Notes under the pieces: generated by a model
Seen by the model: only the letters and a program-made list of their open reading frames with translations
The model's database searches: none
What the model was told of the DNA's origin: nothing
From: Planctomycetes bacterium syqfu
GTDB taxonomy: Bacteria > Planctomycetota > Phycisphaerae > Phycisphaerales > Phycisphaeraceae
DNA length: 64,000 nucleotides
Direction of reading: 5' to 3'
NCBI GenBank assembly: GCA_020974905.1
Contig: CP087563.1
Location: 7,254,001 to 7,318,000 of the forward strand
Part shown: in pieces, positions 17,484 through 25,217 of the stretch
How positions within the stretch are numbered: the first letter of the stretch is position 1
Layout of the letters: every line of letters begins with the position of its first letter
Made by a program: the position numbers and the translations under genes

Positions 17484-18962
17484 TCAGATAATGTAGACCT
17501 TCACTGGTGTCGCGGGGGTGAGATAGTTTTCGATTCGATCGATCCCGCCCATGAGTAACCAACTGCTTAAGAGCACGCCCAGGACAATCAAAATGCACAG
17601 CCCGCGCATCAGTCGGTCGATGGGCAATTGGTTGGGGCAGCGGGTGACCAGTGTTTTGAGATAGTCCTGCCGCCAGCGGATCGAACCATGTCGCCAGCTT
17701 TTTTTCTCCGGCCGGACATGATTCAGGGCTGCGACTTCTTCCAAGGCCTGGATCATCGCATAGGCATCCTCGGGTTCGATGCGCTCGTGGCCGTGGGTCT
17801 TGGCCATGTGTGCCACCGCAAAGCTGTCAGCCTGTCGTTCCATCCGACGACTCAGCCAACCAAAACTCAACAGCCATGCGATCACCGCCATAAGCAAGCT
17901 GATAACCAGGCTCGCACTGTCGATGGTGCTTTGCAGGTCTTCCGAGGCATCGACCCAGTCCACCAGTTTTGAACCTGCATACCAGATCATCACACCAAAA
18001 AGCAGTTCGTAAATCACCAGCATGGCTCCGGCGCCAGCAATCATCCAGAACATGTGTTTCTTTTTCACATGGGCAATCTCATGCGCCATCACCGCTTCGA
18101 CACAGCCCGGTGTCATGCGAGCCAACAGAACATCGGTGAGCAGGATATATCGCAGCGGACCGACGAAACCGATCACCGCACCGTTGGCCATCCCGCCAAA
18201 GGTTTTCCAATGCAATATCTCACGGACACCCACGCGGTATTGCTTGCACAGTTGCAGCAGGCGAGATCGCATCGGTGATGCGGGCAGTGCCTGTGTGTCC
18301 CAGAGCACGCGGATCATCACAGGGGTGAACAGGAAGACGATGGCTGTTCCCAACAGTGATAACGGCGTCTGCAAGTCGTAGCCATTGGGGAGCGTCAGAT
18401 ATGCATCCGGTGTCATGTTCAGCGTTTCAGTCCATGCCAAAAGAATCAGCAGAGGGACGCCGGGAATCAGCAGGCTGTGACGAATCTGGGCTAACAGGTA
18501 TTGACGACGTGTCCAGATCGGGGCGACCGGTTCGTCATTGTCGATAGCATTAAATGCCATGGCTTCGCGGAGCTTGCGATCCACCGGATAGTACACACGC
18601 CAGAAAAGTAGTTGTGTGACAATTGTCGGCGTCAGCAGCAGGGCTTCATCCAACAGAATCCAGTCACCGACGGTCACCCGTAACCACGTCAGGCAGCCGG
18701 CAGCCAAGTCCATGCCGTAGCAGGCAAGCAGCAGCAGTCGCAACGCAGCTCCGACACGGTCCAGGCGTTTGAGTTTCTTTTTACTGGGGCGTTTGAGTGC
18801 CTGCTGACAGAGTCGGTGATACAGCAACACCAGCAAAGCCTTGGGGAGAATCATCACGGCCAGGGCGTAGGCCGCGTTGTTGCCGACCGGCCCCATGTCC
18901 ATGCCGACGAACGCATCGTGCAGTAGCAGGCCCATGGCAAGGATGATCGTGATCATGTGCAT
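17484..18962 (-). CDS. M48 family zinc metallopeptidase, membrane-bound
   Basis: 492 residues from ATG 18962. The frame is open further upstream, but that part translates a heptamer tandem repeat and is not expected to be coding. The protein has N-terminal hydrophobic segments, then the zinc motif AVMAHEIAHVKKKH (HEIAH at about 294-298) flanked by membrane helices, and the third ligand in RRMERQADSFAVAH (about 369). The layout resembles HtpX/Ste24-type peptidases involved in membrane-protein quality control. TACACT lies 6 bases before the ATG, a possible leaderless promoter. Confidence 0.88.
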   Translation of the reverse strand: MHMITIILAMGLLLHDAFVGMDMGPVGNNAAYALAVMILPKALLVLLYHRLCQQALKRPSKKKLKRLDRVGAALRLLLLACYGMDLAAGCLTWLRVTVGDWILLDEALLLTPTIVTQLLFWRVYYPVDRKLREAMAFNAIDNDEPVAPIWTRRQYLLAQIRHSLLIPGVPLLILLAWTETLNMTPDAYLTLPNGYDLQTPLSLLGTAIVFLFTPVMIRVLWDTQALPASPMRSRLLQLCKQYRVGVREILHWKTFGGMANGAVIGFVGPLRYILLTDVLLARMTPGCVEAVMAHEIAHVKKKHMFWMIAGAGAMLVIYELLFGVMIWYAGSKLVDWVDASEDLQSTIDSASLVISLLMAVIAWLLSFGWLSRRMERQADSFAVAHMAKTHGHERIEPEDAYAMIQALEEVAALNHVRPEKKSWRHGSIRWRQDYLKTLVTRCPNQLPIDRLMRGLCILIVLGVLLSSWLLMGGIDRIENYLTPATPVKVYII

Positions 18963-19292
18963 GGCGTTAGTGTAGCTGCTGCATGCATGTTCTGCTTGGG
19001 GAGTAGGGAGTAGGGAGTAGGGAGTAGGGAGTAGGGAGTAGGGAGTAGGGAGTAGGTGCATACCACGCTTGGCTTGTCTGGTGGTATGAAGATCAAAGTT
19101 GCCAAACACAAGCCGCCAGATGAGAACGCAGACCAAATTTGCGGGTTCAAATCCCAGCGACATAAGCATCATGCATGAATCTAACTTTGCTAATCCCAAA
19201 TCCCCAATGCCTAATCCCAGTTTCCGCGAACAATTCGTTAAGATTTGAACAACGTTCTTGCCCATCGGCTTAAACCTTTTTACCTTGTTGTC
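18963..19292. other. divergent intergenic region with tandem repeat
   Basis: 330 bases between the M48 peptidase and the ABC permease. It holds eight copies of a heptamer (19001-19056) and a short sequence (19106-19131) shared with 33765-33788. A tRNA-T-arm-like string at about 19138-19150 has no matching cloverleaf. No gene is seen. Confidence 0.6.
19001..19056. repeat. heptanucleotide tandem repeat, 8 copies of GAGTAGG
   Basis: Eight uninterrupted copies of GAGTAGG, read as CCTACTC on the minus strand. Three units give seven codons, so an artefactual open frame runs through it and encodes a repeated PTPYSLL peptide. The repeat lies between divergent genes and may vary in copy number. Confidence 0.95.
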
Positions 19293-21077
19293 ATGTTGAC
19301 TTTAGCTCGTAAACAAAACATCCCGCGGTACCTGCTGTATTTTTTCATTCTGGCGGTACTCTGCGTGTTCCTGCTCTGGCCGATTTTTCTGACCGTGCAG
19401 GGCGGATTCAAAACGCCTGAGGGCGACTTCACCTTCAAGTATGTCCAAAGTGTGTTTGAAGATCCGTTGTGGATGGCGGGGCTTGGTAACAGTCTGATGA
19501 TTGCCACCGCGACCACCATCCTGTGTTTGATTCTCACCATGCCCATGGCCGTGCTTGCTGCTAAGTATGACTTCATGGGTAAGGGTGTGATGACCAGCTT
19601 GTTGCTTGTGCCCCTGATTCTCCCGCCGTTTGTCGGAGCGATTGGTTTGCGCGCCTTGCTCGGGCGGTTTGGCGCGGTCAATGCACTGCTCTACCAACTC
19701 GGATTTCTCGAACCCGGTCAACCCGGCTTTGACTTTCTGGGGGGCGGTGAAAGCGGTCGCTTCTGGGGCGTGGTCATCATGGAAGCCCTGCACCTGTATC
19801 CCATCATCTATCTGAACATCACCGCAGCTCTGGCCAACCTCGATCCTGCATTGGATGAAGCAGCACTCGGTCTGGGGGCAGGCAAGATTCGTCGCTTCTT
19901 TACAGTGACGTTACCACTGATCATCCCAGGCGTGTTTGCCGGTTCGACCATCGTTTTTATCTGGTCGTTCACTGAGTTGGGGACGCCTTTGATGTTCGAC
20001 TATTACAAGGTGACCCCGGTGCAGATTTTCTGGGGCATTCAGGAAGTTCAAACCAATCCAAGACCCTACGCGCTGGTGGTGGTCATGCTCACATTAGCGG
20101 TCGGTTTGTACCTCATCGGCAAGTTCGCTCTCGGTGGTAAAAGCTATGCCATGCAGGGACGTGCCGCCATTGCCTCATCCACGAAAAAACTCCGTGGCTT
20201 TGCGGGGCTGGGGGCGTTGGCACCCTTCGTCATTCTCACTGGCTTAGCCGTCATGCCGCACTTTGGCGTGATCTTCAGCAGTTTCAGTGTCGATGGTGCC
20301 TGGTATCAATCCATCCTGCCCAAAGCCTTCACTACGGATCACTATGCCAATGCGTTGGCGCATCCATTGGCGATGGGCTCCATTCAGAACTCACTGGTCT
20401 ACGCATTGGGGGCAGTCACCTTAACTGTACTCATCGGCCTGAGCATTTCGTATCTCTCGGTGCGCTGCAAAGTCAAAGGCGGTTGGCTGCTTGACTCCCT
20501 TGCCATGCTGCCCCTTGCGGTCCCCGGTTTGGTGATGGCGTTTGGGTATGTTGCCATGAGCTTGAACTGGCCGTTTGCTGACCTTAACCGTTTCTTCGAA
20601 GCCAAGGGTTGGCATTACCTGGCTTCGCTTTGCCAGATCACAGGCAAGTCGCCCAACCCGCTGATGTTCCTGATCATTGCCTACGGCATCCGTCGCCTGC
20701 CTTACGTGGTACGTTCAGCCTCTGCGGGTCTTGAACAAACCTCCGGTGAACTGGAAGAAGCAGCACTGAACCTTGGTGCTTCCACCGCCACGGCACTGAA
20801 GCAGGTGGTCATCCCCTTGATCATGGCCAACATCATTGCCGGTGGCATACTCGCTTTCGCCTTTGCCATGCTCGAGGTTTCCGACTCCCTGATTCTTGCA
20901 CAGAAGGAAGCCTACTTCCCGATCACCAAAGCCATTTTCGAGTTCTTTAACCGACTTGGTGACGGCCCGTACATCGCAAGCGCAATGGGGGTATGGGGCA
21001 TGGCATTGCTGACCATCACCCTCGTCGGTGCCAGCATCCTCATGGGCAAGAAACTCGGCGCCATTTTCCGCGTGTGA
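19293..21077 (+). CDS. fused ABC transporter permease (iron/ferric or similar type)
   Basis: 594 residues from ATG 19293; a TTG at 19245 is also in frame. Two permease halves are fused in one chain, each with the cytoplasmic EAA loop: LDEAALGLGAGKIRRFFTVTLPLIIPG and LEEAALNLGASTATALKQVVIPLIM. About 12 membrane helices are expected. This tandem layout is typical of ferric-iron (FbpB/AfuB-like) permeases, though other substrates are possible. No ATPase or substrate-binding protein is next to it, which is unusual for an ABC importer; they must be encoded elsewhere. Confidence 0.92.
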   Translation: MLTLARKQNIPRYLLYFFILAVLCVFLLWPIFLTVQGGFKTPEGDFTFKYVQSVFEDPLWMAGLGNSLMIATATTILCLILTMPMAVLAAKYDFMGKGVMTSLLLVPLILPPFVGAIGLRALLGRFGAVNALLYQLGFLEPGQPGFDFLGGGESGRFWGVVIMEALHLYPIIYLNITAALANLDPALDEAALGLGAGKIRRFFTVTLPLIIPGVFAGSTIVFIWSFTELGTPLMFDYYKVTPVQIFWGIQEVQTNPRPYALVVVMLTLAVGLYLIGKFALGGKSYAMQGRAAIASSTKKLRGFAGLGALAPFVILTGLAVMPHFGVIFSSFSVDGAWYQSILPKAFTTDHYANALAHPLAMGSIQNSLVYALGAVTLTVLIGLSISYLSVRCKVKGGWLLDSLAMLPLAVPGLVMAFGYVAMSLNWPFADLNRFFEAKGWHYLASLCQITGKSPNPLMFLIIAYGIRRLPYVVRSASAGLEQTSGELEEAALNLGASTATALKQVVIPLIMANIIAGGILAFAFAMLEVSDSLILAQKEAYFPITKAIFEFFNRLGDGPYIASAMGVWGMALLTITLVGASILMGKKLGAIFRV

Positions 21078-21395
21078 GTTTGATAAAACCAATACTTGAT
21101 CTGGAACAAGGTTTAACAAGGGCGTTGTGTCTACGATGTCTGTATGGTTTTCAACACAGTGTCACAGAGACACAAAGTTTAAAAATCACATTATTTCAGG
21201 CCAAGACGCCAAGTCGGAAAGTCGCAAAGATGGACTTGATATTGAAGATTGATTCTGATTTCAATCTGAAGCTTCTTTTTTCTTCGCGACTTCGCGTCTT
21301 AAGCGAAGCGAGCGTGATTAACTCTGCCTTTTTAAACGCTGTGCTGCTGTGTTTAAGCCATTGACGACGACAACCAATTTGCAACGGAGTACCCC
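21078..21395. repeat. intergenic region made of degenerate dispersed repeats
   Basis: 318 bases without a gene. It contains TGTCACAGAGACACAAAG (21160-21178), matching the repeat family at 7299 and 54082. It also has an inverted repeat whose arms are AAGACGCCAAGTC (21203-21215) and GACTTCGCGTCTT (21288-21300). These resemble the short palindromic repeats scattered in many environmental genomes. Confidence 0.6.
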
Positions 21396-21719
21396 ATGTC
21401 CACCGCCATCACCATCCCCGACCTTGCCACCGCCATTGAGATTCCCGAAAAGGGTACACTCAGTCTGACACTGCATCAGGATGATCACACCAAACTCGTT
21501 TTGTTCGGCTTTGCTCAAGGCCAGGAACTTTCCGAGCACACCGCTGCTGTCCCTGCCATCATTCAGCAAATCTCCGGTGAAGCGCAATGGAAACTCGGTG
21601 ACCAAATCATCAACGCCATCCCCGGCACGTTGTCCCACATGCCCGCCAATCTCCCGCATAGTATCGCAGCAACCAAGCCATGCGTGATGTTGTTGACGCT
21701 GCTTAAGTTCGCCCGTTAA
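21396..21719 (+). CDS. cupin domain protein
   Basis: 107 residues forming one small beta-barrel: LVLFGFAQGQELSEHTAAVPAIIQQISGEAQWKLGD and NAIPGTLSHMPANLPHSIAATKPCVMLLTLLK. The metal-binding His positions are partly conserved (SEHTA, LPHSI). ACGGAG precedes the ATG as Shine-Dalgarno. Such stand-alone cupins are often sensors or small dioxygenase-like proteins; the function is unknown. Confidence 0.9.
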   Translation: MSTAITIPDLATAIEIPEKGTLSLTLHQDDHTKLVLFGFAQGQELSEHTAAVPAIIQQISGEAQWKLGDQIINAIPGTLSHMPANLPHSIAATKPCVMLLTLLKFAR

Positions 21720-21768
21720 CTCAGGGGTGAATTTGGCGGTTCGTTAATCCATACGCTACGCTACGCAC

Positions 21769-22212
21769 ATGAACAATCCCGTCCTCATCATCGTCATGCG
21801 CTACATCCACGTGTTGAGTTTCATCACACTTGTTGGTGGTCTGCTTTACAACATGATCGGTCAACGCGTTGCCCGCAAAATTCTTGACTCGGAAAAAGCA
21901 GAGACATTCATTGATGGTTTCCGATCCCGCATTCTGACTTTCCAGTGGTTTGCCATGCTCGGACTCGTGGTCAGTGGCATATTCACCTGGGTGATCACCA
22001 ACGAAAAATACAAGGCTATCGGCGCACTGGGCAATGCCTTGATCGGCACGAAAGTCATGCTTGCCATGGGTATCTTCTGTGTCATCTGGATGCGTTACAG
22101 CAAGCTCATCAAGTCCGACAAAACCGCGATGATGATTAATATCCACCTTGCAGCGATCGTCATTCTGCTCGGATCGATCCTGCGTTACTACCGTTTGTCT
22201 CTGGGGTCGTAA
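21769..22212 (+). CDS. four-helix integral membrane protein (CopD-like)
   Basis: 147 residues with four predicted helices. The first (VMRYIHVLSFITLVGGLLYNM) carries a His in the position seen in CopD/DUF2269-type membrane proteins, and the last ends near residue 140. The order of helices and the conserved HVLSF support a distant relation to the copper-resistance D family, but metal ligands are few. There is no Shine-Dalgarno; a weak -10 (TACGCT) ends 6 bases before the ATG. Confidence 0.72.
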   Translation: MNNPVLIIVMRYIHVLSFITLVGGLLYNMIGQRVARKILDSEKAETFIDGFRSRILTFQWFAMLGLVVSGIFTWVITNEKYKAIGALGNALIGTKVMLAMGIFCVIWMRYSKLIKSDKTAMMINIHLAAIVILLGSILRYYRLSLGS

Positions 22213-22225
22213 TTCAGGCTGATGT

Positions 22226-22822
22226 ATGGCCAGGAACCGACAGTCCAATTCTGTAGACCAATCCCCGCGCGTCCCCTTGAAGCAAGTACTGGCAAGGCGA
22301 CGTTTTCGCTTCGGCGTGATCGCTGTTATTGCAATCTTTTCAGCGATGGGACTGAGTCTGGCTGACCATGCTGGCCTGTTCGTCTATCCCGGCGACATGC
22401 TTAATCAGTATGAAGATCGCTGGTTCAAAGTCACGCGCGTCGTCGATGGTGATACGCTCGATATCCAACTGGATGATGGCAAGACGGTTCGCTTACGACT
22501 CTGGGGCGTTGATACACCCGAAATCGCCAACCAATCCAAAGGCACCGCGGATCAACCCCTGGACCGTGAAGCAATGATATGGACCACCGAGCATTGCCAG
22601 GACAAACAGGTTCAGCTCAAACTCCAACCCCAACGCATCTGGGGGACTTACGGCCGCCTGCTCTGCTATGTCTATCTGGACAATGGGCAAATGCTCAACG
22701 AACAACTGCTACTCAACGGCCTTGCTCGTACAGATCAACGATTCGTCCATGAACATCTGGCTCGCTTCGACATTCTCCAGGAACAGGCTCAATTCAACCG
22801 CGTCGGACTCTGGGCAAAGTGA
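22226..22822 (+). CDS. thermonuclease-family (SNase-like) protein, membrane-anchored or secreted
   Basis: 198 residues. One hydrophobic segment at about 31-47 (FGVIAVIAIFSAMGLSLA) could be a signal anchor. The staphylococcal-nuclease domain follows: VTRVVDGDTLDIQLDDGKTVRLRLWGVDTPEI with the metal-binding Asp residues, then WGTYGRLLCYVYLDNGQMLNEQLLLNGLAR. A Ca-dependent nuclease of DNA/RNA acting outside the cytoplasm is likely. It starts 13 bases after the membrane protein gene. Confidence 0.93.
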   Translation: MARNRQSNSVDQSPRVPLKQVLARRRFRFGVIAVIAIFSAMGLSLADHAGLFVYPGDMLNQYEDRWFKVTRVVDGDTLDIQLDDGKTVRLRLWGVDTPEIANQSKGTADQPLDREAMIWTTEHCQDKQVQLKLQPQRIWGTYGRLLCYVYLDNGQMLNEQLLLNGLARTDQRFVHEHLARFDILQEQAQFNRVGLWAK

Positions 22823-22858
22823 ACCGGATGATGACGCATACGCTGTAATTCAGGCGAG

Positions 22859-22894
22859 CCGCGTCGTGTCGACGCGGGCTTCGACGAAGTCGAA
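22859..22894. repeat. two adjacent short hairpins
   Basis: CCGCGTCG/CGACGCGG (22859-22877) is followed directly by TTCGAC/GTCGAA (22880-22894). They lie 37 bases after the nuclease stop and lack a T-run, so they may be a REP-like repeat or an mRNA-stabilising structure rather than a terminator. Confidence 0.5.
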
Positions 22895-23031
22895 AGTTAA
22901 ACTTGCGATATCTCGTCAGATACAAAATTTCACTGGACATCAACCCCTGATCGGTTTACGGTAAATGTGGAATAAATCAGTGACCTTCTGCGTTTAGCAT
23001 GTAACTGGGATCAAGGTATTGGGAACGTAGC

Positions 23032-23301
23032 GTGATCTATCCGCATAAAGGTTTTGGCAAAGGCATTCCCCGGATTCGTATCCGGTTCGGTCCTGATGCG
23101 CCCCAGCCGCAGACCGGTAAGCAAATGATCGAACACACCAACCGCTATCTCTCGCGGATGCTTGGGGATAAACGCTTAGCCAAGAGACTCCCCCGGATTC
23201 CCCGCCGGAGAGTGGATCAGGGCGGATTTGATTTTGTGCGTAACAATCCCGGTGCACGTGCTTTAGCAGAACATTTCTGGAATCGGCTGTTGGGCCGGTA
23301 A
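23032..23301 (+). CDS. small basic protein, unknown function
   Basis: 89 residues from GTG 23032, rich in Arg and Pro (GKGIPRIRIRFGPDAPQP, KRLAKRLPRIPRRRVDQGG). A longer minus-strand frame overlaps but has a shadow-like composition. The basic character suggests nucleic-acid or membrane contact, but no family is recognised and the gene may be restricted to related planctomycetes. Confidence 0.55.
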   Translation: MIYPHKGFGKGIPRIRIRFGPDAPQPQTGKQMIEHTNRYLSRMLGDKRLAKRLPRIPRRRVDQGGFDFVRNNPGARALAEHFWNRLLGR

Positions 23302-23365
23302 CTTTTTGCCGATAGATAGGGTGTAGACACGAAAACTTGTCGCAAAACAGGTGAGGAATATCCCT

Positions 23366-24028
23366 ATGCAGACCAAGGCAACGATCAGTCCCAGTTACAT
23401 GGCCCGACTCGCGGTGGTGTCCATCATCGCTTTGATTGGCGGTTTGTGGTTCTGTTACGATGGCTTTGCCGGTTATCCCCATCAGCAGAAAGTCGCTCTG
23501 GCCTACATCCAATTTCAGGAAGAAGGTCGCGTTGATCAGTGGCCTGCCTACGCACGTGAACGCGGCTGGACCGAGCAGCCTGAAGCACCCAAGTCTGATT
23601 CGGACATTTGGCTGCAACGGATTCTTGGCTTGTCTGCTTTACCGGTTGGCTTGCTTTTTGGTTTATCGACCTTGCGTTCCATCAAACGCTACGTTGCCTG
23701 TGATGAAGAAACCTTGACCGCTTCGGGACATCCCGCGGTGCCATTCGACGCGATCACCAAACTCGATAAATCACGTTGGCAGAAAAAGGGTATCGTCATG
23801 GTGCACTACCGTGTCGAAGGCAAAGCCGGCATCATCGTCCTGGATGACTGGAAAATGCAGACCGAAAACACCGAGCAGATTCTCCGCACCATTGAAGCCA
23901 AAACCGGCATGGGAGAAGGTGCAACGACTGACGAAGTGGACAACGATGCAACGCAAGAAGTACAAGCTGATGCGACCACGAATGATGAGTCTGAAAAAGA
24001 ATCCAAAGATGCCGTGGTAACATCGTAA
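23366..24028 (+). CDS. membrane protein with two helices and acidic tail
   Basis: 220 residues from ATG 23366, which has GAGGAA about 8 bases upstream. Two hydrophobic helices (about 13-31 and 84-102) flank a hydrophilic loop. The C-terminal cytoplasmic-like domain (FDAITKLDKSRWQKKGIVMVHYRVEGKAGIIVLDDWK) resembles a PH-like fold as found in bacterial membrane proteins, followed by an acidic disordered tail. The function is unknown. Confidence 0.78.
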   Translation: MQTKATISPSYMARLAVVSIIALIGGLWFCYDGFAGYPHQQKVALAYIQFQEEGRVDQWPAYARERGWTEQPEAPKSDSDIWLQRILGLSALPVGLLFGLSTLRSIKRYVACDEETLTASGHPAVPFDAITKLDKSRWQKKGIVMVHYRVEGKAGIIVLDDWKMQTENTEQILRTIEAKTGMGEGATTDEVDNDATQEVQADATTNDESEKESKDAVVTS

Positions 24029-24088
24029 TCAATGCATCAACAATGTGACTTTGAGATTCGTCACATCCCATTGGAAAACACTTCGCTT

Positions 24089-25099
24089 TTACTTCTCCGG
24101 CCCAACACCTGAAACATCACGTGAGGCGGCTTTACTCTGCACCGCTGAGACGCTGCTTTTACCGTTGCCGCTCGAAGCAGAACTCCCATTCTTTGAGACC
24201 TTGGCTTTACCCGCTTGATAACCACTGCTGGCATTGAGATGTGATGGGCTGCGGTTACCCAGCAAACTGGCATTGGGGCTTCCGATCTGGCGATGCACAA
24301 ACTCTGGGGCACGGATCACCAGCATCCCGTTGTAGAACTTGATGGAACTGTGATACCCACCGTTTGCCATCCAGATGTCCGGCTCGATGCTGCTGCGGAT
24401 CAGGTCGATGAGTTCTTCGGCCCGGTCTTTTTCAGTTGGCTTGTCATTATCGTCATTGTCATTGCTGTCACTGTCTTCAAATAATGAAGTCGAAGAACTA
24501 CCCCCGGAACGGCCACCTGAGTTGCCACTGGATGAGCCACCGACCGTACCGCTGCTGCTCAACGCCGCGCTGAGTCCAAGCTTGGGGGCATTGCGTCGGA
24601 AGTTCGGTGCCTGGAACAGCAGGTCCCGCACATCATACATGCGGACTTCGGTTTTCTTGAGCATCTGGTCGCGTGTGAGAATCTGAACATACCACTTGGT
24701 TTCGTGGTGATACATCTTGTAGTCCGGCGAACCCAACTCAAGGATGACATCAAGCACAATATTGGCAGGGGCGTTCCGCAGCTTCAGCGTGATCGGCAAG
24801 TTACTGTCCACACCCGCAGCTTCAATCGAATCCCAGTTGACCAGCAAGGCCACCCCCGTCACCTGTTTCCACCAGTCGACTGCATGTCGGAACGATGTGT
24901 GATCCAAATCCACCACGGGGATGATCTGGCGAATCTTGACCGCCGGATGATCAGGCGTCATCTCCTGCGCCTTGGCTTGCGCCCGTTTTTTCTTGACCGC
25001 TGCAACACGTTCAGACCAGCTTTGCGCCAACGCGGTATCCACGCCAACAAAGGACAGAACGATGAGTCCAAGCAGAGATATTTTCAAGATGCATTTCAT
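24089..25099 (-). CDS. secreted protein with one secretin N-domain-like module
   Basis: 336 residues with a signal peptide (ISLLGLIVLSFVGVDTALAQ). The module runs from about 56 to 160: DHTSFRHAVDWWKQVTGVALLVNWDSIEAAGV, LPITLKLRNAPANIVLDVILEL and MYDVRDLLFQAP. After a Ser/Gly/Asn/Asp-rich linker it resumes with LIDLIRSSIEPDIWMANGGYHSSIKFYNGMLVIRAPEFVH. It resembles the STN/N0 domain of secretins and the following short repeat, but has no secretin barrel. The same module occurs twice in the next gene. A role in an envelope complex is possible but unproven. Confidence 0.72.
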   Translation of the reverse strand: MKCILKISLLGLIVLSFVGVDTALAQSWSERVAAVKKKRAQAKAQEMTPDHPAVKIRQIIPVVDLDHTSFRHAVDWWKQVTGVALLVNWDSIEAAGVDSNLPITLKLRNAPANIVLDVILELGSPDYKMYHHETKWYVQILTRDQMLKKTEVRMYDVRDLLFQAPNFRRNAPKLGLSAALSSSGTVGGSSSGNSGGRSGGSSSTSLFEDSDSNDNDDNDKPTEKDRAEELIDLIRSSIEPDIWMANGGYHSSIKFYNGMLVIRAPEFVHRQIGSPNASLLGNRSPSHLNASSGYQAGKAKVSKNGSSASSGNGKSSVSAVQSKAASRDVSGVGPEK

Positions 25100-25217
25100 G
25101 GTCGTCTCCGGCCCGGTGGGGTCTTGCCGATGGATCGACTGGGTGGGTATGCATTCATTGTCGCAGTAATGTGTGATTGGATCAATGAAAATTCAGATCG
25201 AAGCCTATGGCCTGAGT

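Noticed and set aside
19136-19160. tRNA T-arm-like string GGGTTCAAATCCC upstream of the ABC permease
   Set aside because: No acceptor, D or anticodon stems can be paired with it; it is not a tRNA.
18963-19265. N-terminal extension of the M48 peptidase through the heptamer repeat
   Set aside because: The extension translates a tandem repeat and intergenic sequence; the ATG at 18962 directly precedes the hydrophobic segment.
22994-23617. 207-residue minus-strand frame
   Set aside because: It overlaps two plus-strand genes, one with clear membrane helices and a Shine-Dalgarno, and has a shadow-like composition.
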